64,000 nt of DNA. Source: Ruegeria lacuscaerulensis ITI-1157 (lineage in GTDB: Bacteria; Pseudomonadota; Alphaproteobacteria; Rhodobacterales; Rhodobacteraceae). The notes beneath the pieces were generated by a model that made no database searches, was not told the origin of the DNA, and worked only from the letters and a program-made list of their open reading frames with translations. Where the stretch lies: assembly GCA_000161775.1 (NCBI GenBank), contig GG704596.1, forward strand, positions 1,087,705-1,151,704. The letters are read 5' to 3'. The translations under genes were made by a program, and so were the position numbers. Every line of letters begins with the position of its first letter. Within the stretch, counting starts at the first letter, position 1. Positions 28,909 through 37,929 of the stretch are shown here, in pieces.

Positions 28909-30192
28909 ATGAACAAGAAACTGGCAACCCTGGCGCTGAGCGCCCTGATGGCAGCGGGGCCGGCGATGGCCGACCTCGTGTTCCCGTCGCTCAGCTACCG
29001 CACCGGGCCTTACGCCGCGGGCGGCATCCCCTTCGCGGATGGCTACGCGGACTATTTCACTCTGCTCAACGAGCGGGACGGCGGCATCGGCGGTGTTCCG
29101 GCCAAGGTGATCGAGTGCGAAACCGGCTACAACACCGAAAAAGGTGTCGAATGCTATGAATCGACCAAGGGCGAAGGTGCGCTGGTGTATCAGCCGCTGT
29201 CGACCGGCATCACCTATCAGCTGATCCCGAAAACCACCGCTGACGACATCCCGATGCACACGATGGGATATGGCCGCACCTCGGCCAAGAACGGCAAGGT
29301 GTTCAGTCACACGTTCAACTATCCGGCCAACTACTGGGATGGCGCCTCGGGTGCGATCAACTATCTGCTGGACGAGAACGGCGGTGATCTGAGCGGCAAG
29401 AAGATCGCGCTGGTCTACCACAACTCGGCCTATGGCAAGGAACCGATCCGCACGCTGGAAGAGCTGTCGAAAAAGCACGGCTACGAACTGGTGGCCCTGC
29501 CGGTCGATCACCCCGGCCAGGAGCAGAAATCGCAGTGGCTGCAGATCCGCCGCGATCGTCCCGACTATGTCCTGATGTGGGGCTGGGGCGTGATGAACCA
29601 GGTGGCCATCCAGGAAGCCGCGAACATCCGGTTCCCGATGGAAAACTTCATCGGCATCTGGTGGTCGGGCGCTGAACATGACGTGATGCCTGCCGGTGCG
29701 GCCGCCGATGGCTACAAGGCGCTGACCTTCCACAACGTCGGCTCGGACTTTCCGCTGTATGACGATCTGAAGAAATACGTCGTCGATGCAGGCAAGGCCG
29801 CCGGAGCCGGCGATCAGGTCGGTACGGTCCTGTACAACCGCGGACTCTATGCCGCGATGCTGGCCGCCGAAGCCGCCAAGAAGGCACAGGAAATCTCGGG
29901 CAAGGCCGACATCACCGGTGCCGACATGCGGGCCGGTATGGAAGCGCTTGAGATGACCGAAGAGAAGATGGCGGAACTGGGCCTGCCGAATTTCGGCCCG
30001 GCCTTCACCGTGACCTGCGAAAACCATGGCGGCAACGGAATGGTGGGCGTGACCCAGTGGGATGCGGACACCAAGACCTGGTCGCTGATCTCGGACTTCA
30101 AGCCGACCGATGCCGAAGTGATCGGCGCGCTGATCGAGGAAGACTCGGCTGCCTATGCCGCCGAGAACAACATCGAACCGCGCTGCAACTGA
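28909..30192 (+). CDS. Liv-type ABC transporter substrate-binding protein
   Basis: Periplasmic binding protein with signal peptide MNKKLATLALSALMAAGPAMA. The mature start LVFPSLSYRTGPYAAGGIPFADGY, followed by GGIGGVPAKVIECETGYN, is typical of a LivK-like subgroup that accompanies acyl-CoA ligases rather than of the leucine-binding protein itself. 427 residues. The start at 28909 has GGGAGGAG upstream; the frame before it is non-coding. Two stem-loops after the stop may protect this mRNA segment and raise its yield over the other subunits. Confidence 0.9.
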   Translation: MNKKLATLALSALMAAGPAMADLVFPSLSYRTGPYAAGGIPFADGYADYFTLLNERDGGIGGVPAKVIECETGYNTEKGVECYESTKGEGALVYQPLSTGITYQLIPKTTADDIPMHTMGYGRTSAKNGKVFSHTFNYPANYWDGASGAINYLLDENGGDLSGKKIALVYHNSAYGKEPIRTLEELSKKHGYELVALPVDHPGQEQKSQWLQIRRDRPDYVLMWGWGVMNQVAIQEAANIRFPMENFIGIWWSGAEHDVMPAGAAADGYKALTFHNVGSDFPLYDDLKKYVVDAGKAAGAGDQVGTVLYNRGLYAAMLAAEAAKKAQEISGKADITGADMRAGMEALEMTEEKMAELGLPNFGPAFTVTCENHGGNGMVGVTQWDADTKTWSLISDFKPTDAEVIGALIEEDSAAYAAENNIEPRCN

Positions 30193-30206
30193 GCGGCACG
30201 AAAACC

Positions 30207-30255
30207 GGGGCGGCGGCTGACTGCCGCCCCGAACCGGACAAGCCCCAAACGGGGC
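30207..30255 (+). other. Two intergenic stem-loops between the binding-protein gene and livF
   Basis: GGGGCGGC (30207-30214) pairs perfectly with GCCGCCCC (30223-30230), and GCCCC (30242-30246) with GGGGC (30251-30255). Neither has a T tract, so they look like mRNA-stabilising or partly attenuating elements rather than full terminators; livF begins 20 bases later. Confidence 0.55.
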
Positions 30256-30275
30256 AGGCATGAGGACACGCGCTG

Positions 30276-31109
30276 ATGCTGGATGCGGCACAAACCACTG
30301 ACGTGCAGGCGGAAACCCTGCTTGAGGTCAACAATATCGAGGTGATCTACAATCACGTGATCCTCGTGCTGAAAGGCGTCAGCCTGACCGTGCCCAAGGG
30401 CGGGATCACCGCGCTGCTGGGCGGCAACGGGGCCGGCAAGACGACGACGCTCAAGGCGGTGTCGAACCTGCTGCATTCCGAACGCGGCGAGGTCACCAAG
30501 GGCACGATCAAGTATCGCGGTGAGGACATTCACGAGCGTGACCCGGCCGACCTGGTGCAGAAAGGCGTCATCCAGGTGATGGAGGGCCGCCACTGTTTCG
30601 AACATCTGACCGTCGAGGAAAACCTGCTGACCGGGGCCTATACCCGCAAGGACGGCAAGGCCGCGATCCAGCGCGACCTCGAGTTGGTCTACAACTATTT
30701 CCCCCGCCTGAAAGAGCGCCGCAAATCGCAGGCCGGCTATACCTCGGGCGGGGAACAGCAGATGGTCGCCATGGGCCGCGCGCTGATGAGCCGCCCCGAG
30801 ACGATCCTGCTGGACGAGCCCTCGATGGGCCTTGCGCCGCAGCTGGTCGAGGAGATCTTCACCATCGTGAAGGACCTGAACGAACAGGAAGGCGTGTCCT
30901 TCCTGCTGGCCGAGCAGAACACCAACGTGGCGCTGCGCTTTGCCCATTACGGATACATCCTGGAATCTGGGCGCGTGGTGATGGACGGCCCCGCCGCCGA
31001 ACTGCGCGAGAACCCGGACGTCAAGGAATTCTACCTCGGCATGTCCGACGAAGGCCGCAAGAGCTTCCGCGACGTGCGGTCCTATCGTCGCCGCAAGAGG
31101 TGGCTGTGA
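30276..31109 (+). CDS. livF: Liv-type ABC transporter ATPase (LivF)
   Basis: Second ATPase of the importer. Walker A GGNGAGKTT, Q-loop IQVMEGRHCFEHLTVEENL, signature YTSGGEQQMVAMGRALM, Walker B TILLDEPSMGLAP, and LLAEQNTNVALRFA in place of the usual H-loop, as LivF proteins have. 277 residues, longer than E. coli LivF because of an extra N-terminal 15 residues and a basic C-terminal tail RSYRRRKRWL. It is followed by the PaaK-like ligase after 19 bases. Confidence 0.92.
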   Translation: MLDAAQTTDVQAETLLEVNNIEVIYNHVILVLKGVSLTVPKGGITALLGGNGAGKTTTLKAVSNLLHSERGEVTKGTIKYRGEDIHERDPADLVQKGVIQVMEGRHCFEHLTVEENLLTGAYTRKDGKAAIQRDLELVYNYFPRLKERRKSQAGYTSGGEQQMVAMGRALMSRPETILLDEPSMGLAPQLVEEIFTIVKDLNEQEGVSFLLAEQNTNVALRFAHYGYILESGRVVMDGPAAELRENPDVKEFYLGMSDEGRKSFRDVRSYRRRKRWL

Positions 31110-31128
31110 GCGGATGGAGGATCTGGCG

Positions 31129-32346
31129 ATGACATTCTACGACGCTCTGGAAACCCGTTCGGCCGATCAGCGCGCCGCCGAGCAATCGGCCGGTCTGCGC
31201 GAACAGCTGGCGCGGGCGAAATCCGCGCCCGGTTTCGCGGCCCATTTCGCCGATGTCGATCTGGACGCGGTCCAGACCATCGCGGATCTGCCCAGGCTGC
31301 CGGTTCTGCGCAAGTCCGACCTGACCAAGGCGCAGGGTCAGCACCCGCCCTTTGGCGGATTTACCGTCAAACCGGCGCATGGCTTTGCCCATGTGTTCCA
31401 GTCGCCCGGGCCGATCTATGAACCCGGCGGGGTCGATCACGACTGGTGGCGCATGGGCCGGTTCCTGCACGCGGCAGGCGTGGGCCGGGGCGATATCGTG
31501 CAGAACTGCTTTGGCTATCACCTGACACCGGCGGGCATGATCTTTGAAAACGGCGCGCGTTCCGTGGGCGCCGCCGTGCTGCCCGCGGGCACCGGCCAGA
31601 CCGAACTTCAGGTCACCGCCGCGCGCGACGTGGGCTGCACCGCCTATGCCGGCACGCCCGATTACCTGAAGGTGATCCTGGACAAGGCCGACGAGATGGG
31701 TGTCGCTCTGAACTTCTCGAAGGCGGTCGTGGGCGGCGGGGCATTGTTCCCCAGTCTGCGCCAGGCCTATGCCGATCGGGGCATTTCCTGCCTGCAATGC
31801 TATGCCACGGCCGATCTGGGCAACATCGCCTATGAAAGCGCCGCGATGGAGGGCATGATCATCGACGAGCATGTCATCGTCGAAATCGTGACCCCCGGCA
31901 CCGGAACACCGGTGGCGGAAGGCGAGGTCGGCGAGGTCGTGGTGACCTCCCTCAACCCCGACTATCCGCTGATCCGCTTTGCCACCGGTGATCTGTCGGC
32001 GGTGCTGCCCGGGCAGTCGCCCTGTGGCCGCACCAACCTGCGCATCAAGGGCTGGATGGGGCGTGCCGACCAGACCACCAAGATCAAGGGCATGTTCGTG
32101 CGCCCCGAACAGGTGGCCGCGCTGGTCGCCAAGCATGACGAGATCGTCAAGGCCCGCGTCATCGCCGCCCGGCAGGGCGAGATGGACACGATGACCGTGC
32201 AGATCGAAAGCCCCGGCGGTGATGCCGATACCTATGCCCGCTCGGTGGTCGAGGTTCTCAAGCTGAAGGGTGCGGTTCAGGTGGTGCCACCCGGCACGCT
32301 GCCCAAGGACGGGCTGGTGATCGAGGATCAGCGCGTCTACGACTGA
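31129..32346 (+). CDS. Phenylacetate-CoA ligase-like AMP-dependent enzyme
   Basis: PaaK-like adenylate-forming protein of 405 residues. Visible are an N-terminal helical part (REQLARAKSAPGFAAHF), the substrate region TPAGMIFENGARSVGAAVLPAG, CLQCYATADLGNIAYE, IRFATGDLSAVLPG and the C-terminal KIKGMFVRPEQVA. The start at 31129 has GGAGG eight bases before it; an ATG at 31114 would place that sequence inside the coding region. Last gene of the liv operon. With the ligase at 23191 it suggests that the operon takes up and activates an organic acid, perhaps aromatic; this is inference. Confidence 0.85.
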   Translation: MTFYDALETRSADQRAAEQSAGLREQLARAKSAPGFAAHFADVDLDAVQTIADLPRLPVLRKSDLTKAQGQHPPFGGFTVKPAHGFAHVFQSPGPIYEPGGVDHDWWRMGRFLHAAGVGRGDIVQNCFGYHLTPAGMIFENGARSVGAAVLPAGTGQTELQVTAARDVGCTAYAGTPDYLKVILDKADEMGVALNFSKAVVGGGALFPSLRQAYADRGISCLQCYATADLGNIAYESAAMEGMIIDEHVIVEIVTPGTGTPVAEGEVGEVVVTSLNPDYPLIRFATGDLSAVLPGQSPCGRTNLRIKGWMGRADQTTKIKGMFVRPEQVAALVAKHDEIVKARVIAARQGEMDTMTVQIESPGGDADTYARSVVEVLKLKGAVQVVPPGTLPKDGLVIEDQRVYD

Positions 32347-32460
32347 TCCGGCCCGGGGTTCTGCGGCCAAATGCGCCGCAGAATCCTGTGCCTGCCCACT
32401 GGCGTTTCCGAGTTTTTTGGTCGATTAAAGGGGAACCGCAACCTTTGCCGACCCGAGGCC

Positions 32461-34128
32461 ATGGCCCAGATCGAATATTCAGAACATGGATCGCGCAACC
32501 GCGGCGCCCTGGGTACCCGGTTCGTCGGGGCCTTGGCCTATCTGGTGGCGGCGGCCTGCCTTTTGCCGATGGTCGCCGTGGTGCTGGCGGCCGCCACCGG
32601 CGGCACTGATACGATCCGGCATCTGCTGGACACGGTCCTGCCCGGCTATGCGGCCACCACGCTGATCCTGGTCTCATTGGTTTCGGTGGGGACCTTCGCC
32701 ATCGGGGTCGGGGCCGCGTGGCTGGTCACCATGACCCGTTTTCCCGGCGTGCGCCTGTTCGAGGTGGCGCTGGTGCTGCCGCTGGCCTTTCCGGCCTATG
32801 TGCTGGCCTATGCCTACACCTTCATCCTCGATCATCCCGGCATCGTTCAGACCACGCTGCGTCAGGTGACAGGCTGGGGCCCGCGCGACTATTGGTTCCC
32901 CGAGATCCGCTCGACCGAGGGCGCGGCGGTGATGCTGATCTTGGTGCTGTACCCCTATGTCTATCTGTTGGCGCGCGCGGCCTTTCTGCAGCAAAGCGCC
33001 ACGGCCTTTCTGGCGGCGCGGGCGCTGGGCAGCAGCCCGTGGTCGGCCTTTTGGCGGGTCTCGCTGCCGATGGCGCGGCCCGCGATTGCCGGTGGCGTGC
33101 TGCTGGCGGTGATGGAGACCATCGCCGATTTCGGCACGGTCGCCTATTTCGGGGTTCAGACCTTTGCCACCGGCATCTACACAAGCTGGTTTTCGATGGC
33201 CGACCGCGCGGCGGCGGCGCAGCTGGCGCTTTGCCTTCTGGCCTTTGCGCTGGTCATGGCCGTGACCGAGCGCACCCAACGGGGCAAGGCCAAATACTAC
33301 CAGCCCGGCAAACGCCATTCGGCCTTGCCGGCGGCGCAACTGGCAGGCTGGCAGGCCGTGGCGGCGTGGGTTCTGTGCGCCATCCCGGTTCTTTTGGGGT
33401 TTCTGCTGCCGGTCGTCGTTCTGGTGCAGATGGGGCTGGAATCCGAGCAGAACCTGCTGTCGGCCCGGTATCTGGGGTTTATTCGCAATTCACTGACGCT
33501 GGCCGGAACGGCGGCGGTGATTACCGTCTGCGCGGCGGTCTGCGTGGGGTTCTATCAGCGTCTGCGACCCGGGCGTGGTTCAGCCACGGCGGCCTATCTG
33601 GCCCGGTTGGGCTATGCCGTGCCGGGCGGGGTCATCGCGGTGGGGCTGATCGTGCCCTTTGCCGGGTTCGACAACGCGCTGGACGCCTGGATGCGGCAGA
33701 CCTTCGGCGTGTCGACCGGCTTGCTGGTCACCGGCTCGATCTGGCTGTTGGTGGCGGCCTACATGGTGCGCTTTCTGGCGGCCGCGCTCAGCGCTTATGA
33801 AAGCGGGCAGAGCACGGTGCATGCCAATATGGACGCCGCTGCCCGGTCTTTGGGGCAGACCCCGCTGGGCACGTTGCGGCGGGTGCATCTGCCGATCCTC
33901 ACGCCCTCGCTGCTGACGGCGCTGCTGATCGTGTTCGTGGACGTGATGAAGGAACTGCCGGCCACGCTGATCATGCGGCCGTTCAATTTTGACACGCTGG
34001 CGGTGCAGGCCTATCGGCTGGCCTCGGACGAACGGCTGGAGGGCGCCGCCGTTCCGTCGCTGGTGATCCTGGCCGTGGGGCTGCTGCCGGTGATCCTGAT
34101 CTGCCGCCAGGTCGGGCGCAGGCCCTGA
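32461..34128 (+). CDS. Iron(III)-type ABC transporter permease, FbpB-like
   Basis: 555 residues containing two fused BPD-permease halves, each with an EAA loop: AARALGSSPWSAFWRVSLP in the first and AARSLGQTPLGTLRRVHLP in the second. This tandem layout is that of FbpB/SfuB permeases for ferric iron. About twelve hydrophobic segments. The ATG at 32461 was chosen since the protein then begins with a short soluble tail; the frame upstream to 32371 seems non-coding, and the ribosome binding site is weak. No binding protein or ATPase is next to it, so the partner genes must be elsewhere; the substrate could also be another small anion or thiamin. Confidence 0.83.
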   Translation: MAQIEYSEHGSRNRGALGTRFVGALAYLVAAACLLPMVAVVLAAATGGTDTIRHLLDTVLPGYAATTLILVSLVSVGTFAIGVGAAWLVTMTRFPGVRLFEVALVLPLAFPAYVLAYAYTFILDHPGIVQTTLRQVTGWGPRDYWFPEIRSTEGAAVMLILVLYPYVYLLARAAFLQQSATAFLAARALGSSPWSAFWRVSLPMARPAIAGGVLLAVMETIADFGTVAYFGVQTFATGIYTSWFSMADRAAAAQLALCLLAFALVMAVTERTQRGKAKYYQPGKRHSALPAAQLAGWQAVAAWVLCAIPVLLGFLLPVVVLVQMGLESEQNLLSARYLGFIRNSLTLAGTAAVITVCAAVCVGFYQRLRPGRGSATAAYLARLGYAVPGGVIAVGLIVPFAGFDNALDAWMRQTFGVSTGLLVTGSIWLLVAAYMVRFLAAALSAYESGQSTVHANMDAAARSLGQTPLGTLRRVHLPILTPSLLTALLIVFVDVMKELPATLIMRPFNFDTLAVQAYRLASDERLEGAAVPSLVILAVGLLPVILICRQVGRRP

Positions 34129-34201
34129 GGGACGGTTCAAAAATACCACACCCTGTCGTGACGGGCTTGATCTGATCTCCGTTTCCGGCAAGGCTGAAGA
34201 C

Positions 34202-34552
34202 ATGAACATGCAGCCTCCCAGCCGGAACCCTGCAGGTCCGGCCCAGATGCCGGTGGCTTTCAACCGGCAAGAGATGTCATTGATTCTTTCCGTCTATGGC
34301 CGGATGGTCGCCGCCGGAGAATGGCGTGACTATGGGATATCCAACCTGCGCGACGTTGCCATATTCTCGATCTTCCGGCGCACGGCCGAACACCCGATCT
34401 ATCGCATCGAGAAACACCCGCGTCTGCGGCAGAAACAGGGCATGTTCTCGGTGGTGGGCATGGACGGGCGCATCCTGAAACGCGGGCACGACCTGCGCAC
34501 CGTCCTGCGGGTGCTGGAGCGCAAGCTGATCCGCTCGGTCGACCCGGATTAG
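34202..34552 (+). CDS. DUF2794 domain protein
   Basis: 116-residue protein of a family confined to alphaproteobacteria, of unknown function. The family core is plain: FNRQEMSLILSVYGRMVAAG, then WRDYGISNLRDVAIFSIFRR, HPIYRIEKHPRLRQKQG and ILKRGHDLRTVLRVLE. The first 18 residues are a non-conserved, proline-rich tail; ATG codons at 34202 and 34208 are both possible starts. It ends convergently with the NlpC/P60 gene, overlapping by four bases. Confidence 0.88.
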   Translation: MNMQPPSRNPAGPAQMPVAFNRQEMSLILSVYGRMVAAGEWRDYGISNLRDVAIFSIFRRTAEHPIYRIEKHPRLRQKQGMFSVVGMDGRILKRGHDLRTVLRVLERKLIRSVDPD

Positions 34553-35286
34553 AGCCGCTTGTGCGCCGTGACCGGCCCGTCGCCCTGGGCTTCGATCCGG
34601 GCAATGGCCTGATCCATCGGTTCGAATACCACGGCCATGTGATGGGCATTGGCATGCAGCAGCATGTTGTCGCCGGACACCCAGGCCACATGGCCTTTCC
34701 AGAACAACAGATCGCCGCGCTGCGCCGGGGTCCCTTGGGGCAGTGCGGTGCCAAGCTCCCGCTCCTGGTCGCCGCTGTCGCCGGGGCAGGCCACGCCGCA
34801 GGCCAGCAGCCCGGCTTGGATCAAGCCCGAACAATCCAGCCCCCACCGGCTGTTGCCGCCCCACAGATAGGGTGTACCCAGAAACAGTTCGGCCACGGCC
34901 ACCGGGTCGTTCAGCAGGGTTCCGGCCGGTTTGACATGCGCGGCTGGGATGAACCCAAGCTCGGTCTCGACAAAGCGGTCCTGCTGCGACCGCACCACGA
35001 TCCGGCTGCCAAAGCTCAAGCTGACCCGGTCAGGGCTTTTGATGTCGGGTTCCGAATAGGCATGGGTCGCCGGGGCCCAGATCCAATGCGTGGCCGGGAC
35101 GTCGGGGCCCAGCTGGTCGGCGCGCAGCCAGCCTTGATACCCATCCTTGTCGGAAGCCACCCGGCACCAGCCGCCGGATTGTTCGGTGACGTCAAGGCCG
35201 TCGCCATACAGCAGCTGCCGGTCGCGCGGGCCCTTGGGGTTGCGCAGCAGGTCCACGACGGGGCGGATGACGCGCGCGCGGTTCAC
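34549..35286 (-). CDS. NlpC/P60 family cell-wall peptidase
   Basis: Cysteine peptidase expected to cut peptidoglycan stem peptides or muropeptides. Two N-terminal SH3-like modules (residues 5-60 and 70-120) precede the NlpC/P60 domain with catalytic C152 in LDCSGLIQ, H199 in KGHVAWV and the polar third residue H211. 245 residues. No signal peptide is visible, so the enzyme may act on recycled muropeptides in the cytoplasm. Start is GTG and overlaps the stop of the M17 peptidase gene as GTGA, showing coupling of two peptide-degrading enzymes. Confidence 0.9.
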   Translation of the reverse strand: MNRARVIRPVVDLLRNPKGPRDRQLLYGDGLDVTEQSGGWCRVASDKDGYQGWLRADQLGPDVPATHWIWAPATHAYSEPDIKSPDRVSLSFGSRIVVRSQQDRFVETELGFIPAAHVKPAGTLLNDPVAVAELFLGTPYLWGGNSRWGLDCSGLIQAGLLACGVACPGDSGDQERELGTALPQGTPAQRGDLLFWKGHVAWVSGDNMLLHANAHHMAVVFEPMDQAIARIEAQGDGPVTAHKRL

Positions 35287-36665
35287 AGGCCCAACATCCC
35301 GGGCAGTGCGGCCAGCAGGGCGCGCGGCCCTTGCCCCAACCCGCCCTTGCTGCGGCCGGGTTCTTTGGCTTTTTGCCAGGAATAGATGTCGAAATGCATG
35401 TACCGGCTGTTTTCCACGAACCGCCGCAGGAACAGCGCCGCAGTGATCGACCCCGCAAACCCACCCGCCGGAGCGTTGTCGAGATCGGCGATGCCCGGCT
35501 CGATCAACGTCTCGTAGGGCGTGTGGAACGGCATCCGCCAGACCGGGTCAGCCGCCTGAACGGCGGCCTGCGTCAGGGCCTGCGCGGCGGCGTCGTCATC
35601 GGTGTAGAATGGGGCCAGATCCGCCCCAACCGCCACCCGCGCCGCGCCGGTCAACGTCGCCATCGAGATCACCAGATCCGGCGCGCCCTCATCCGCCAGC
35701 GCCAGCGCGTCGGCCAGCACCAGCCGCCCTTCGGCATCGGTGTTGTTGATCTCGACCGTCAGGCCCTTGCGCGAGGTCAGGATGTCGCCCGGCCGGAACG
35801 CGTTGCCGGCCACCGCATTTTCCACCGCCGGGATCAGCACCCGCAATTGCAGCGGCAGATCCAGCGCCATGATCATGCGCGCCAGGCCCAGCACGTTCGC
35901 CGCGCCGCCCATGTCCTTTTTCATCAACCCCATAGCGGCGGCAGGCTTGAGGTCCAACCCGCCGGTGTCGAAACAGACGCCTTTGCCGACCAGGGTCAGT
36001 TTCGGACCGGATGTGCCCCAGGTCATCTCGATCAGGCGCGGGGGCTGTTCGGCGGCCCGGCCCACGGCGTGGATCATCGGGAAATTCCGTTGCAGCAGCG
36101 CGTCGCCTCGGGTCACTTCGCATCGGGCGCCGAACTCCCCGGCCAGCGCCTCGGCCGCGGCCTGCAGCTGATCGGGGCCCATGTCGGCCGCGGGCGTGTT
36201 GACAAGATCGCGGATCAGCGCCTCGGCATTGGCCATGATCTCGACCCGCGCGGCGTTCACCCCGTCCGGCGCGACCAGCCGGGCCGTGGCGGCCGATTGC
36301 GTGGCGTACCGGTCAAAGGCATAGCCGGTCAGCAACCAGCCCAGCGCCTCGACCTCGGCGCGGTCGGCGGGCAGGCCCGATGCGATGGCATAGGTACCCT
36401 CGGGCAGCGCCTCGGCCGCGGCGGCCAGCGGGAACCGGACCCGCGCGCGGCGGTCGGCGGTGCCATAGCCCGCCAGTGCACGATCGGGCACCCCATCAGC
36501 GCCGGGAATCAGCAACACCTGCCCCAATGCCCCGGTGAACCCGTTCGCCGCCACCCAGGCCTGAACCTGCGGCGGCTGCGATTCGAGCCACCCATCGCGT
36601 GCGTCCTGGTCGATGACATGCAGCGCGATGGCCGGTTGGTCGGGGGAAGCGAATGTCAGAGTCAT
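35283..36665 (-). CDS. Leucyl aminopeptidase family protein (M17)
   Basis: Dizinc/manganese exopeptidase. The M17 signature NTDAEGRLVLADAL is intact, and the metal-binding lysine and aspartate are in VGKGVCFDTGGLDLKP. 460 residues. The start at 36665 has GAGG five bases upstream; a start at 36695 would add ten unlikely residues. It is translated with the NlpC/P60 gene through a GTGA overlap, which suggests stepwise breakdown of peptides, perhaps from the wall. It is more distant from E. coli PepA than usual, as the N-terminal domain is short. Confidence 0.92.
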   Translation of the reverse strand: MTLTFASPDQPAIALHVIDQDARDGWLESQPPQVQAWVAANGFTGALGQVLLIPGADGVPDRALAGYGTADRRARVRFPLAAAAEALPEGTYAIASGLPADRAEVEALGWLLTGYAFDRYATQSAATARLVAPDGVNAARVEIMANAEALIRDLVNTPAADMGPDQLQAAAEALAGEFGARCEVTRGDALLQRNFPMIHAVGRAAEQPPRLIEMTWGTSGPKLTLVGKGVCFDTGGLDLKPAAAMGLMKKDMGGAANVLGLARMIMALDLPLQLRVLIPAVENAVAGNAFRPGDILTSRKGLTVEINNTDAEGRLVLADALALADEGAPDLVISMATLTGAARVAVGADLAPFYTDDDAAAQALTQAAVQAADPVWRMPFHTPYETLIEPGIADLDNAPAGGFAGSITAALFLRRFVENSRYMHFDIYSWQKAKEPGRSKGGLGQGPRALLAALPGMLGL

Positions 36666-36729
36666 AGGGGCCTCGGTCTGATCTGGGTCGTGCACAGACT
36701 AGCCGCCCGCTTGGCGCCCGCAACCCCCG

Positions 36730-37119
36730 TCAGATCGAAAGATCCTGCTGGTCCCACACGGCGGTCAGCGACCGTTCGCCCACCCGGATCAGCCGGTTGA
36801 GCGTGGCACCGGCGGCCACCGCGTCGCCCGCATCCACGGCCCGGGTCACGTCCGCAGCCACCCGCGCCAGCAGGGTCATGCCCACCTGTTCAGCGATCGC
36901 GATCAGAGACCTGGCGCATTTGCGCAGATCGGTCCAGTTGCGCTGACGCCAGTGCCGTTCGCAGTTCGACAGGCGCACGGCCAGTTCCTCGACAGTGCGG
37001 CACAGTACGTCCATGGCGTTCTGGTCGCCCAACTGCCGGTACAGCCCGCTCAGGCAGTCCGGGTCCAGACGGACGGATTCCTTCTGTTCAAGCGTGACAA
37101 TCTTGTCCACCACATTCAC
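36730..37119 (-). CDS. Small helical protein of unknown function, HPt-like without the phospho-histidine
   Basis: About 129 residues, mostly alpha-helical, with LDPDCLSGLYRQLGDQNAMDVL followed by RTVEELAVRL and the segment CARSLIAIAEQVGMTLLARVA. The layout recalls histidine phosphotransfer domains, but the place of the phospho-accepting histidine holds no histidine. The start is a GTG at 37119 (others at 37113 and 37110); a much longer upstream frame has no ribosome site and enters the carbonic anhydrase leader. It faces away from the carbonic anhydrase gene. The similarity is weak, and the function is unknown. Confidence 0.6.
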   Translation of the reverse strand: MNVVDKIVTLEQKESVRLDPDCLSGLYRQLGDQNAMDVLCRTVEELAVRLSNCERHWRQRNWTDLRKCARSLIAIAEQVGMTLLARVAADVTRAVDAGDAVAAGATLNRLIRVGERSLTAVWDQQDLSI

Positions 37120-37261
37120 CCCAATCTTCGTGCCCCCACGGCATAGATGACCCTGCCACAGTGAACCTTTGCAATTCCTTGAGGCCAACCGGCAAAATCG
37201 CTCGAATTTTCTTTGAATTTGGGCTAGAGCAGCCAACAGAAAGAAGATCAGGGACAGCCCA

Positions 37262-37912
37262 ATGCAATTTGCCAAACCTCTGCCGAGCTACCTGGTTCAG
37301 CGGTATCACGGCTGGAAAGCCACCACCTATTCCGAGAACCAGGCCTGGTATCGTCGCTTGGCCTCCGAGGGGCAACGCCCGCGGGCGATGGTGATCTCGT
37401 GCTGCGACAGCCGGGTGCATGTCACCTCGATTTTCGGCGCCGATCAGGGCGAGTTTTTCATCCACCGCAACATCGCCAACCTGGTTCCACCCTACGAGCC
37501 CGACGGCGAGCGCCACGGCACCAGCGCGGCGATCGAATATGCGGTGACAGCACTGAAGGTGGCGCATCTGATTGTGCTGGGCCATTCGCAATGCGGTGGC
37601 GTGCAGGGCTGCATCGACATGTGCAAGGGCAACGCTCCGCAGTTGGAGGCCAAGGAAAGCTTTGTCGGCCGCTGGATGGACATCCTCAAGCCCCGGTTCG
37701 ATCTGGTCGCCGATGTTGACGACAGTACTGAACAGGCCCGCCAGTTCGAGCGGCAGGCGGTCGTCGCCTCGCTCGAGAACCTGATGACCTTCCCCTTCGT
37801 CGATAGCGCCGTGAAAGCCGGCGAGTTGTCGATCCATGGTCTGTGGACCGACATCGGCGAGGGCGCGCTGGAATGGTATGACCCGAAGGAGAAGAAGTTC
37901 GCCCTGGTCTGA
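37262..37912 (+). CDS. Beta-class carbonic anhydrase
   Basis: Zinc enzyme interconverting CO2 and bicarbonate. The ligands are visible as C47 and D49-R51 (SCCDSR), H108 and C111 (GHSQCGG). 216 residues, normal length; EFFIHRNIANLVPP and HGTSAAIEYAVTAL are family features. Transcribed alone and divergent from the HPt-like gene. Its 3' side abuts the remains of an exonuclease-family pseudogene on the opposite strand. Confidence 0.95.
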   Translation: MQFAKPLPSYLVQRYHGWKATTYSENQAWYRRLASEGQRPRAMVISCCDSRVHVTSIFGADQGEFFIHRNIANLVPPYEPDGERHGTSAAIEYAVTALKVAHLIVLGHSQCGGVQGCIDMCKGNAPQLEAKESFVGRWMDILKPRFDLVADVDDSTEQARQFERQAVVASLENLMTFPFVDSAVKAGELSIHGLWTDIGEGALEWYDPKEKKFALV

Positions 37913-37929
37913 GCGGCCGGCACACGCGA

